Source: Galbitalea sp036271875 (lineage in GTDB: Bacteria > Actinomycetota > Actinomycetes > Actinomycetales > Microbacteriaceae). From it: a stretch of 64,000 bases of DNA. The position numbers and the translations under genes were made by a program. Below are positions 1 to 7,829 of this stretch, in pieces (the stretch's first letter is position 1; every line of letters starts with the position of its first letter). The notes below the pieces were generated by a model, which was given only the letters and a program-made list of their open reading frames with translations, ran no database searches and was not told the DNA's origin. The stretch covers positions 1 to 64,000 of the forward strand of contig DATAZU010000023.1 in NCBI GenBank assembly GCA_036271875.1, written 5' to 3'.

Positions 1-960
1 CTGGATGCCGGATGCGACATCCTTGCCACCCGAGGGGGCCGGGATCGCGACGACGCCGTACTTGCTGGAGTCCATTCCATCCGCGGTCAGCGTGGTGTTC
101 GCGTTGTTCTGGGATACGAACATCGCGATCTTGCCCTTGGCGAAGTCGGCCGGGGCCTGTGAGCCATCGGTGTGCTCGACGTCCGACTTGGCAACAACCT
201 TGTCACTTTGCATGAGGTCCAGGTAGCGCAGCACGCCCTGGACGTTCGCATCGGTGGTAAAGGTGGGCTTGCCTGACGAGTCGTACCACGATCCGCCGTT
301 CTGCTCGCCGTCGATGAACGCGAAGTGCACGTTCTCGGTGTAGCTGCCCGCAACGAGTCCCATTCCCTCGACGCCGCCGGTGGTGAGCTTCTTGGCGTCG
401 GAGACCATGTCTTCCCAGGTGGTGGGGGGCGTGAGGCCCGCCGCGGAGAACATTGCCTTGTTGTAGAACAGGCCGTAGGTCAGTCCGATGTAGGGAACCG
501 ACGTGGGTGCCTGGCCGGCGAGACCACCGGTCGCGAGGGCCGAAGGAATGAAGCGGCTCGTTCCGCCGATTGCCTTCGCCGCCGATCCACTGAACGGAAG
601 GAACGCCTTGGTCGCGGCCAGATACGGTGCCCAGGTGTTACCGATGTTCGCGACGTCCGGGCCCGAGCCCGAGGACACCGCGTTATTGATGTTGTTCTGC
701 AGGTCGGTCCAGCTGATGACCTCGAGGTTGACCTTGATGCCCGTCTCCTTGGTGAAGTGGGCGAGGATCGGCGTGAGGATCTTGACGTCCTTCGACGTGG
801 CGCCACCCGACTGGTTCGAAGCCCAGTAGGTGATCGTCGAGCCGGAAACGCCGTTCGAGCTGCCGCCACCGCTGCTGCTACTGCAGCCGGTCGCGATTAG
901 TGCAAAAGAAGCTGCGGCAACGAGTGCTGCCGACAGCTTGGTGCGTCGTGAAAACTTCAC
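1..960 (-). CDS. Sugar ABC transporter substrate-binding lipoprotein (3' end outside window)
   Basis: Family 1 extracellular solute-binding protein that delivers a sugar or oligosaccharide to an ABC importer; 320 residues are visible and the C-terminus lies beyond base 1. The GTG start at 960 is chosen because AAAGGAG lies 6-7 bases upstream and the product begins with a signal peptide ending in a lipobox (ATGC, Cys26), followed by a Ser/Gly-rich linker. Typical family segments are visible, such as YWAS after the linker, NIGNTWAPYLAA and LFYNKAMFSAAGL. The permease genes would be expected further left. Two LacI-type palindromes flank its promoter, so induction by the transported sugar is likely; the LacI gene is not in view. 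The exact substrate cannot be read from sequence. Confidence 0.88.
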   Translation of the reverse strand, partial: MKFSRRTKLSAALVAAASFALIATGCSSSSGGGSSNGVSGSTITYWASNQSGGATSKDVKILTPILAHFTKETGIKVNLEVISWTDLQNNINNAVSSGSGPDVANIGNTWAPYLAATKAFLPFSGSAAKAIGGTSRFIPSALATGGLAGQAPTSVPYIGLTYGLFYNKAMFSAAGLTPPTTWEDMVSDAKKLTTGGVEGMGLVAGSYTENVHFAFIDGEQNGGSWYDSSGKPTFTTDANVQGVLRYLDLMQSDKVVAKSDVEHTDGSQAPADFAKGKIAMFVSQNNANTTLTADGMDSSKYGVVAIPAPSGGKDVASGIQ

Positions 961-1015
961 GGTCACTCCTTTGTGTGCGTGGATAGGGGAAATCTCCTGG
1001 AAGCGCCCATGCTTC

Positions 1016-1031
1016 GTGAGAGCGCTCTCAC
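1016..1031. promoter_or_regulatory. LacI-family operator, promoter-proximal
   Basis: The 16-bp perfect palindrome GTGAGAGCGCTCTCAC has the central CG step and AGCGCT core typical of LacI/GalR-family operators. It lies just downstream of the predicted start of transcription of the minus-strand ABC transporter operon, where a bound repressor would block initiation or clearance. Confidence 0.75.
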
Positions 1032-1043
1032 AAGATCGAGCTA

Positions 1044-1073
1044 ACACTAAGTATCGGTCATTGGGAATGTCAA
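1044..1073 (-). promoter_or_regulatory. Sigma-70-type promoter of the sugar ABC operon
   Basis: On the minus strand TTGACA (1068-1073) is followed after 18 bp by TAGTGT (1044-1049). The promoter sits between the two LacI-type palindromes. The -35 is a perfect match; the -10 is weak, which fits a regulated promoter. Confidence 0.55.
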
Positions 1074-1077
1074 GAAC

Positions 1078-1099
1078 TTTTTGGGAGCGCTCCCAAAAA
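1078..1099. promoter_or_regulatory. LacI-family operator, upstream copy
   Basis: A 22-bp perfect palindrome centred on TTGGGAGCGCTCCCAA, immediately upstream of the -35 element of the ABC operon. It shares the GAGCGCTC core with the site at 1016-1031; the centres are about 65 bp apart, a spacing that could support looping by a tetrameric repressor. It also lies about 45 bp before the divergent carboxypeptidase gene. Confidence 0.75.
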
Positions 1100-1143
1100 A
1101 GCCGGAGTTCGCGTTCCCGCAAGGCGCGAATACACTCGAAACC

Positions 1144-1929
1144 GTGCTAAAAAAGCGGCGGATGCTCCCTATTGCAGGCCTGGCAGTGGTCGTTGCACTG
1201 AGTGCGACGGCGTGCGCACCAGTGCGAAGCGCGATTGCGAACAACACCACGATTCCGCATCCGACCCAGTCGGCCGCATCAACTCCGAGTTCAACACCCA
1301 CGCCAACGCCGACGGGGTTCAACAAGCAGCAGTACTCCCTGGACTCCGCGAGCAGCCTCTGGGTCGTGGTCAACAAGTTGCGTCCGCTCAATCCGATCAC
1401 CTTCGCGCCACCGCTCGTGAATGTAACGGTGCCGCATGTTTACGGCTATCAGATGCAGGCACCGGCCGCTGCGGCGCTCGCGCAGATGTTCGCGGCGGCG
1501 AAGGCAGCAGGCGCTGGCAACATGGAAGCCCAGAGCTCGTATCGTTCGTACAGCGCCCAGGCCTCAGACCACGCCGCGCTGGTCTCCAGAGACGGACTCA
1601 AGGTCGCAGACAACGAGAGCGCACGAGCCGGATACAGCGAACACCAGACGGGCCTCGCCGTCGACATCGCTCCGGTCCCCGCCGACGGGTGCAACCTCGA
1701 GATCTGCTTCGGAACGATGGCGCAGGGCAAGTGGCTCGCGGCGAACGCGTACAAGTTCGGGTACCTGCTTCGCTATCCGGCAGACAAGGTTGCTGTCACG
1801 GGCTACCAGTACGAGCCGTGGCACTTCCGCTACATCGGCATCCCGCTCGCAACGGAAATGCACAACGAGGGTGTGCAGACGATGGAGGAGTTCTTTGGCC
1901 TTCCGGCCGCCCCGGACTACGCGCCGTAG
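1144..1929 (+). CDS. VanY-type D-alanyl-D-alanine carboxypeptidase lipoprotein
   Basis: Peptidase family M15 (VanY) zinc D,D-carboxypeptidase, 261 residues, expected to trim the terminal D-Ala from peptidoglycan stem peptides at the outer face of the membrane. The GTG start at 1144 puts KKRR and a hydrophobic stretch at the N-terminus, ending at a lipobox with Cys24, so the protein is probably membrane-anchored. Zinc-site motifs are visible: SEHQTGLAVDI (about residues 163-173, SxHxxGxAxD) and EPWHFRY (about 223-229). A Ser/Thr/Pro-rich linker separates the anchor from the catalytic domain. Same-frame upstream codons exist but would bury the signal peptide. It ends 13 bp before the convergent pgm gene. 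Confidence 0.88.
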   Translation: MLKKRRMLPIAGLAVVVALSATACAPVRSAIANNTTIPHPTQSAASTPSSTPTPTPTGFNKQQYSLDSASSLWVVVNKLRPLNPITFAPPLVNVTVPHVYGYQMQAPAAAALAQMFAAAKAAGAGNMEAQSSYRSYSAQASDHAALVSRDGLKVADNESARAGYSEHQTGLAVDIAPVPADGCNLEICFGTMAQGKWLAANAYKFGYLLRYPADKVAVTGYQYEPWHFRYIGIPLATEMHNEGVQTMEEFFGLPAAPDYAP

Positions 1930-1941
1930 CCCGCTGTCGCG

Positions 1942-3573
1942 CTACCCGAGTGCCGCGTCGACGATCCGCTTTGCATCGGCCTGCACCTTCTTCAGGTGTT
2001 CCGGACCCTCGAACGACTCAGCGTAGATCTTGTAGACATCTTCGGTGCCGCTCGGGCGCGCGGCGAACCACGCGGTATCCGTTTCGACCTTGACGCCGCC
2101 AATAGCGGCGCCATTTCCCGGAGCAGAGCTAAGTCTGGACGTGATCGGCAGACCGGCGAGTTCGGTCGCGGTGATCGCCTCGGCGTCCAGGCGACCGAGC
2201 CGGGCCTTCTGCTCCTTGCTCGCGGCAGCATCCACACGGGCATAGGCGGGATCACCGAATCGCGCGACCAGTTCGGCATAGAGCGCGGAAGGTGATTTGC
2301 CCGTGACCGCGAGAATCTCGCTCGCGAGGAGTGCGAGCAGGATGCCATCCTTGTCGGTCGTCCACGCCGTGCCATCCTTGCGCAGGAAGCTCGCCCCGGC
2401 GCTCTCTTCGCCACCGAACGCAACCGACCCGTCTATCAGCCCGGGAACGAACCACTTGAAGCCGACCGGCACCTCCCAGAGTCGGCGGCCGAGTGACGAC
2501 GTGACCCGATCGATCATCGAGCTGGAGACGAGCGTCTTGCCGACTGCGGCATCGACCGCCCAGTCGGGTCGGTGCGTGTAGAGGTATTGGATAGCGACCG
2601 CGAGATAGTGGTTGGGGTTCATGAGACCGCCATCGGGCGTGACGATCCCGTGGCGGTCGGCATCCGCGTCGTTGCCGGTGACCAGGTCATACTCATGCTG
2701 GTGGGTAACGACGGATGCCATCACGGATGGGCTGGACGGATCCATTCGGATCTTGCCGTCCCAGTCCAGCGTCATGAACGGCCACGCAGGGTCGACTTCT
2801 GGGTTCACCACCGTGATATCGAGCCGGTAGTGGTCCGCGATGAGCTGCCAATAGTGCACACTCGCCCCGCCGAGAGGGTCAGCGCCGATGTGGATGCCCG
2901 ATTTTCGAATCGCTTCGATGTCGATGATGTTTTCGAGGTCCTCGACGTAGTTGCTGCGGAAGTCATAGGTCTCGACGGCCGTTGGTTCGGCTCGCTTCAC
3001 CTCGCGGCTTCCCCCGGCGATGATCTCGTTCGCGCGCTCCGCGATCCACGTCGTCGCTTCGCTGTCGGCTGGACCGCCGTGTGGGGGGTTGTATTTGAAG
3101 CCGCCGTCCCGTGGGGGATTGTGGCTCGGCGTGATGATGATGCCATCCGCACGGTCGTCCGGACCGCCCGCTAAGCCGGTCGACGCGTTGTACTTGATGA
3201 TCGCGTGGCTGAGCGCCGGCGTTGGCACGTAGTCGTCGAACTCGTCGACCAGCACTCGCACCCCGTTCGCGACGAGCACCTCGAGCGCCGTCGTCTCCGC
3301 TGGTCGACTGAGACCGTGGGTGTCCTTGCCAATGAACAGTGGCCCGGTGATCCCCTGACCGGCACGGTACTCGACGATGGCCTGCGTGATTGCCGCGATG
3401 TGCGTCTCGTTGAACGCCGTATCGAAGGCGGACCCCCGATGCCCGCTCGTGCCAAAGACGACCCTCTGCTCCGGAATCGACACATCCGGCACCAGGTCGT
3501 AGTACGCCCGAACCAACGCGTGAACATCGATGAGGTCGGATTTCTGTGCGGGCTGACCTGCTCTATCGTTCAT
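1942..3573 (-). CDS. pgm: Phosphoglucomutase (alpha-D-glucose phosphate-specific)
   Basis: Interconverts glucose-1-phosphate and glucose-6-phosphate, linking glycogen and cell-wall sugar synthesis to glycolysis; cytosolic, 543 residues, the normal size of the Pgm subfamily of alpha-D-phosphohexomutases. All four signature loops are present: phosphoserine loop TPSHNPP (about residue 150), magnesium loop DADADRHG (about 303), sugar loop GGEESAG (about 390) and phosphate loop RPSGTEDVYKIY (about 509). It starts with ATG and is followed after 23 bp by the next minus-strand gene upstream of it on the map. Confidence 0.96.
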   Translation of the reverse strand: MNDRAGQPAQKSDLIDVHALVRAYYDLVPDVSIPEQRVVFGTSGHRGSAFDTAFNETHIAAITQAIVEYRAGQGITGPLFIGKDTHGLSRPAETTALEVLVANGVRVLVDEFDDYVPTPALSHAIIKYNASTGLAGGPDDRADGIIITPSHNPPRDGGFKYNPPHGGPADSEATTWIAERANEIIAGGSREVKRAEPTAVETYDFRSNYVEDLENIIDIEAIRKSGIHIGADPLGGASVHYWQLIADHYRLDITVVNPEVDPAWPFMTLDWDGKIRMDPSSPSVMASVVTHQHEYDLVTGNDADADRHGIVTPDGGLMNPNHYLAVAIQYLYTHRPDWAVDAAVGKTLVSSSMIDRVTSSLGRRLWEVPVGFKWFVPGLIDGSVAFGGEESAGASFLRKDGTAWTTDKDGILLALLASEILAVTGKSPSALYAELVARFGDPAYARVDAAASKEQKARLGRLDAEAITATELAGLPITSRLSSAPGNGAAIGGVKVETDTAWFAARPSGTEDVYKIYAESFEGPEHLKKVQADAKRIVDAALG

Positions 3574-3596
3574 CCCTCAAGTCTGGCACCGCGAGA

Positions 3597-5660
3597 TCAC
3601 TTGGCTGGGGGCGTCGCGAGAACCTGCGCAATCTGTTTTTGCAGGAAGGTATCGCCGAAGGATTGCACGATGAAGGAGGTGAGGTGCTGACCATCCCTCG
3701 TTACCGGAAGTCCGCCCACCACGGAGTGACAAATGGTGTCGCAGAACAGGTCTGAGTAGTTTGCGTAGGCAAACCGCGGATTGCTGATCGAGGCTGCTGC
3801 TGCGGACAATGGGTTCGGTTCCTGCACCACGGAGAGTGGTGAGGCGCACGGATCCGCCGCGCCATCGTTGGTCGAGATGCACTGTTCGGGTGACTCGCGG
3901 TACGAGGGCGTGTCGGCAATCGCGATCACAGGCTTCCCGCTCGCCAGCCAGCGATTCCACGCCACCGCGTAGCCCTTGCCACTGTCTGTCGCGCCTGTCC
4001 CGTCATTGGTCAGGTAGCTGAGCGCCCGGGATGAGGTAACGATGAGGCCGATCTTTTTGTCGGTGACCAGCCGGTCGATCGTTCGTGTGCGCCACAGGTT
4101 GCAGGACTCGGCAAGCGCCTTCGTCTCGCCCACAAACTGAGTGCTCAGGTCGGCGCTTGGCGAACATGACCCCTTCGCATAGAGGTAGATGCGGGCGGAA
4201 TACCGCTTAGCGATCGCGGCGAGTGCGGCCGACCACATGTATGCGTGCGAGTCTCCGACGAGGGCGATGCTGAGTTTCTGCGTCCCTTCGGGAACACCAA
4301 AGCTGCAGAGACCGCCTTCGGTGTCCACGTTGTCGATGCTGACGCATCCGGTTTCTCCCGCGTTCTGGAAGTTCCAGATTCCATCGAGCAGGAGTGCGGA
4401 CCGCGGAGAGATCACGTGGGAGTCGGGGCAGGTCGCACCACTGATGGATGCCTGCAATCCGAAGCACTTCGGTAGCGTTTTCACCTCGCTGGCGATCTGT
4501 GCGCCGCCGACGACCCCCTCGCGCTGCACTGCATAGGCGCTGACTCCGCTGCCGCCGAACACGATGACCATGGCCGCGAGGGCTGCCAGGATCGCTCGGC
4601 TCGGTCGCCATTTCGAGGGTCGTCCCCGGCGGACGGGGTCCTCGATGAACCGCTTCGACAGCCAGGCAATGACGAGCGTCGCTCCCGCGATGGCGATCTT
4701 GTCGACGACGGTGAGGTCGGACCCGAGGAACCAGGGCAGCGCGACGATGAGCGGCCAGTGCCACAGGTACGCCGAGTAGCTGACATCCCCGATGGTTCTC
4801 ACCGGCCAGAGTCCGGTCACATAACGAGTTCCGAACCGTCGCTCGCTCTCGCCGACGGCGAGCACGATCCCGGTTGCGGCAACCGGGATCAATGCGGCCG
4901 GGCCGGGTACTCCCCAGGTTGAGTTGATGACAACCACTCCCGCGACAAGCACCAGCCACGCCGCCCACACCAGGGGGATGAGGCGCGTTCTCCACTGTTG
5001 CGAAACACTCGGCAGCATCGCCAGAAGGCCGCCGGCGGCGAATTCCCACGCTCGGCCGGTGGTCTCGAAATATGCCGCCGCGGGCGTCGTCGCCGTCGAG
5101 TAAGTTGCCCACGCGAATGAAGCCAGGAGGATGACGCCGAAACCGCAGCCTACGATCAGGCGGCGTCGGGCAAGGGGCTGCCTTCGGGCGAAAAAATAGA
5201 CCGCGAGCACGATGAGCGGCCAGACCAGATAGAACTGCTCTTCAACCGACAGTGACCAGTAGTGCGTGACAAGGGTCTGCGCGTTGCCTTGATCGAAATA
5301 GTTGAGCGACTGGAAAGCGAGCCGCCAGTTGAGTCCGTACACCGCGGCGACCGCGATCTGGGCGAAGTTCTGTTGCCAGACGGCAAACGGCGCGCGGATC
5401 ACGACGACAATCGCGCACAGGGCGAGCACGAGTAAAGCGGCGGGCAGGAGGCGTCGTGCCCGTCGTGCCCAGAAAGCGCCGAGGCGGACTCCGCCAGTTC
5501 CGTCGGCCTCGCGCAAGAGATGGCCGGAAATGAGGTACCCGCTGATCACGAAGAAGACATCGACGCCGACGTAGCCTCCGCCGAATCGATCGGGGAAAAG
5601 GTGATTGGCGATCACCATGAGAACGGCGACGGCTCGCAGCGCCTGGATGTCGTTCCGCAC
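3597..5660 (-). CDS. OafA/YrhL-type membrane acyltransferase with C-terminal SGNH domain
   Basis: Transfers acyl groups, usually acetyl, from the cytoplasm to a surface polymer such as peptidoglycan or another cell-wall glycan; 687 residues from GTG at 5660. Residues 1 to about 340 are an acyltransferase-3 domain with about ten membrane segments, opening with RNDIQALRAVAVLMVIANH and the GVDVFFVISGYL motif. A further membrane helix leads to an extracytoplasmic SGNH hydrolase-like domain with GDSHAYMW (about residue 470) and a DGQHLT block near the C-terminus that supplies the Asp and His. The frame remains open further upstream, but that extension has no membrane signature and overlaps pheA on the other strand. 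Acceptor glycan unknown. Confidence 0.9.
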   Translation of the reverse strand: MRNDIQALRAVAVLMVIANHLFPDRFGGGYVGVDVFFVISGYLISGHLLREADGTGGVRLGAFWARRARRLLPAALLVLALCAIVVVIRAPFAVWQQNFAQIAVAAVYGLNWRLAFQSLNYFDQGNAQTLVTHYWSLSVEEQFYLVWPLIVLAVYFFARRQPLARRRLIVGCGFGVILLASFAWATYSTATTPAAAYFETTGRAWEFAAGGLLAMLPSVSQQWRTRLIPLVWAAWLVLVAGVVVINSTWGVPGPAALIPVAATGIVLAVGESERRFGTRYVTGLWPVRTIGDVSYSAYLWHWPLIVALPWFLGSDLTVVDKIAIAGATLVIAWLSKRFIEDPVRRGRPSKWRPSRAILAALAAMVIVFGGSGVSAYAVQREGVVGGAQIASEVKTLPKCFGLQASISGATCPDSHVISPRSALLLDGIWNFQNAGETGCVSIDNVDTEGGLCSFGVPEGTQKLSIALVGDSHAYMWSAALAAIAKRYSARIYLYAKGSCSPSADLSTQFVGETKALAESCNLWRTRTIDRLVTDKKIGLIVTSSRALSYLTNDGTGATDSGKGYAVAWNRWLASGKPVIAIADTPSYRESPEQCISTNDGAADPCASPLSVVQEPNPLSAAAASISNPRFAYANYSDLFCDTICHSVVGGLPVTRDGQHLTSFIVQSFGDTFLQKQIAQVLATPPAK

Positions 5661-5732
5661 CGGGCAAGTGTACTTGGGGCGCGTCCCGACGCCGCGCCGG
5701 TCGGATTGCCCCAGCCGGTAGGCTCTTGAGCC

Positions 5733-6761
5733 ATGTCCGACACTGCCGCGCCGATCCCCGAGACGTACTCGTACCTGGGTCCGGCCGGCACCTTTACCGA
5801 GGCGGCACTCGCTCAGGTACCGCAGGCGGTTGGCAAGGTCTGGCATCCGGTAAATAATGTCGGCCAGGCGCTCGACGATGTCGTCGCGGGCCGCAGCATC
5901 GCTGCAATGATCGCGATTGAGAACACCGTCGAGGGCGGCGTCAGCGCTAGCCAGGATGCGCTCGCAACCATCCCGAACCTGCGGATCGTCGGCGAGTACC
6001 TGGTGAACGTCAACTTCGTACTGGTCGCGCGACCGGGCACAGCGCTCGCCGATGTGAAGGTGATCAACGCGCACCCGGTCGCGTACTCACAGACGCACCT
6101 CTGGCTCGACAAGAACCTGCCGGAGCACGAGCATCTTCCGGCGTCCTCCAACGTCGCGGCGGCGGCGTCGCTTTTGGACCCTTCGACAGGCTCAGGGACC
6201 GCGACAGGCTCAGGGACCGCGACGGGCTCAGGGACCGCGACGGGCTCAAGGACCGCGACGGGCTCAAGGGCCGGGTTAGCGGACGCCGCGATCGCTCCAC
6301 CGACCATCACCGATCATCACAAGCTCGACGTTCTGGCCAGCAACATCGGTGACAACCCGGACGCACAGACACGCTTCGTTCTGGTCAGCAGGACCACGAA
6401 ACTGCCAGCGCCGACGGGCTCAGACAAGACCAGCATCATCGCGGAACTCCCGGACGACACCGCCGGTCGACTCCTCGAGATGCTGGAGCAGTTCGCCACC
6501 CGGGGCGTCAACATGAGCCTCCTGGAGTCCCGGCCCATCGGCGATGCCCTGGGTCGCTATCGTTTCGTTATCGATCTCGACGGCCACATCCGGGATGAAC
6601 GCGTCGCGGACGCGCTCCTGGGCCTCAAGCGGTTCAGCCCGAACGTCATCTTCCTCGGCTCGTACCCGCGTGCGGACCGACTTCGGATCACCGTCACCCC
6701 GCGTTACGACAACGACGCGTTCCAGGATGCGCGCGCTTGGCTTAACAGCCTCGACTCCTGA
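5733..6761 (+). CDS. pheA: Prephenate dehydratase with an in-frame repeat insertion
   Basis: Converts prephenate to phenylpyruvate in phenylalanine biosynthesis; monofunctional actinobacterial type, 342 residues. The dehydratase domain opens with YLGPAGTFTEAAL and carries IAIENTVEGGVSAS and the catalytic TRFVLV (about residues 214-219). The C-terminal ACT domain contains the phenylalanine-binding ESRP motif (about residue 268), so feedback inhibition is likely. Between residues about 150 and 181 the chain contains five copies of a six-residue Thr-Gly-Ser-Gly-Thr-Ala-like unit encoded by an 18-bp tandem array, in a region that is normally a short loop. Reading frame and all active-site blocks on both sides are intact, so the enzyme is probably functional. 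Confidence 0.95.
   Translation: MSDTAAPIPETYSYLGPAGTFTEAALAQVPQAVGKVWHPVNNVGQALDDVVAGRSIAAMIAIENTVEGGVSASQDALATIPNLRIVGEYLVNVNFVLVARPGTALADVKVINAHPVAYSQTHLWLDKNLPEHEHLPASSNVAAAASLLDPSTGSGTATGSGTATGSGTATGSRTATGSRAGLADAAIAPPTITDHHKLDVLASNIGDNPDAQTRFVLVSRTTKLPAPTGSDKTSIIAELPDDTAGRLLEMLEQFATRGVNMSLLESRPIGDALGRYRFVIDLDGHIRDERVADALLGLKRFSPNVIFLGSYPRADRLRITVTPRYDNDAFQDARAWLNSLDS
6186..6275 (+). repeat. Five-copy 18-bp tandem repeat inside pheA
   Basis: Five adjacent 18-bp units, consensus ACRGGCTCARGGACCGCG, at 6186-6203, 6204-6221, 6222-6239, 6240-6257 and 6258-6275, the last diverged at its 3' end. The first unit is preceded by CCCTTCG, so it begins like the common actinobacterial intergenic element CTTCGACAGGCTCAGGGACC. 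Unit length is a multiple of three and the frame adds T-G-S-G-T-A per unit. Confidence 0.95.
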
Positions 6762-6776
6762 CGCGAAGCCGAGCCC

Positions 6777-7775
6777 CTAGTCGACCGGAGCCTCCGGCGG
6801 CACCATGACACGTAGGGCGAGATGGTCGACCCACGCCTTGAGCGCGATGGCCTCGCCGTACGGGTCGCCATCGAGTTCGAAATCTTCCGGTCGCTCAAGT
6901 CGCATCGTGAATTCTCTGCCCCGCAGGTAGCGCAGGGCTCGAATTTCGCGGGACATGCTGATGAGGCGCCGACCGACCGTGCTGCGTCGAAGCACGCCGT
7001 TCTCCCAGAACAGTTTGACCGAGATCTGCGCCCAGCCGAAGAATCCCTTGGGGCGGAAGGCCACGATGTCGAGGATGTCGTCGTCGATCTCGGCGTCGGG
7101 CAGCAGCAGCACGTTGCCGGGCAGCAGCCCGCAGTTTCCCACGATGACCGTGTTCACTGTCGCCGACCGCACCGGCCCGCCGTCGACCGAGTAGCGGACC
7201 TTCACGCTGTTGTGATCACGGAGTGCCTTGGCGATTGGATCGACGTACGCGATCCACCCCGCTCTCGCCTTGAGCACGGCATTGGTATGCGCTGCCATTT
7301 GGGCATCGAGGCCGATGCCCGCCATCGCGAGAAAGGCGTGCGTCGTTCGCGATCCATCCGCTCGCTCCGCCTCGACCATCCCAAGATCGATGGCGCGCGC
7401 GGTGCCCCTGAAGGCGGTGTCGACGGAGTGCCCGAGGTTGTTCAGTGTGAAGCCCAAATTGCGGGCGAGCACGTTTCCCGTGCCGGACGGCAGCAGCGCC
7501 AGTGGGACCCCGGTGCCACGCAGCGACTCGGCCACCGCGCGAACGGTTCCGTCGCCGCCAGCCGCCATGATCACGTCGGCGCCCTGCGCAATGGCCCTCT
7601 TGGCGACCTCACCCCCCGGATCGAGGACGCTCGTCTCGAACCAGAGCGACTTGTTCCATCCGGCCGCTGCCTCGGCCTCCTTGACCGTGACCTTCAGCGC
7701 TCTCAGCTTGACCTTGATCGGGTTGTAGATGACGGCCGCCGTCTTCGCTTTCGTCGGAGTCGTCACAGCGGCCAT
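6777..7775 (-). CDS. Diacylglycerol kinase family lipid kinase
   Basis: ATP-dependent lipid kinase of the DAGK/YegS/BmrU superfamily that phosphorylates diacylglycerol or a related lipid alcohol at the inner membrane face; 332 residues. The nucleotide loop GGDGT is at residues 73-77, followed by LPSGTGNVLARNLG, the classical second block of the catalytic domain. The beta-rich C-terminal half carries the usual VIVGNCGLLPGN segment. It converges on pheA with a 15-bp gap and is transcribed away from serS. Lipid substrate not determinable from sequence. Confidence 0.9.
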   Translation of the reverse strand: MAAVTTPTKAKTAAVIYNPIKVKLRALKVTVKEAEAAAGWNKSLWFETSVLDPGGEVAKRAIAQGADVIMAAGGDGTVRAVAESLRGTGVPLALLPSGTGNVLARNLGFTLNNLGHSVDTAFRGTARAIDLGMVEAERADGSRTTHAFLAMAGIGLDAQMAAHTNAVLKARAGWIAYVDPIAKALRDHNSVKVRYSVDGGPVRSATVNTVIVGNCGLLPGNVLLLPDAEIDDDILDIVAFRPKGFFGWAQISVKLFWENGVLRRSTVGRRLISMSREIRALRYLRGREFTMRLERPEDFELDGDPYGEAIALKAWVDHLALRVMVPPEAPVD

Positions 7776-7829
7776 GGATCCAAGCTAGTGCGCACCGGGG
7801 CACCGGGCCCACCAAAGTAGACTGGCCGG

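Noticed and set aside
5661..6074. N-terminal extension of the acyltransferase frame across pheA
   Set aside because: The extra residues are charged with no membrane segments, and the conserved acyltransferase start RNDIQALRAVA coincides with the GTG at 5660.
6186..6275. Reading the pheA repeats as a CRISPR-like array
   Set aside because: The 18-bp units are directly adjacent without spacers and stay in the pheA frame.
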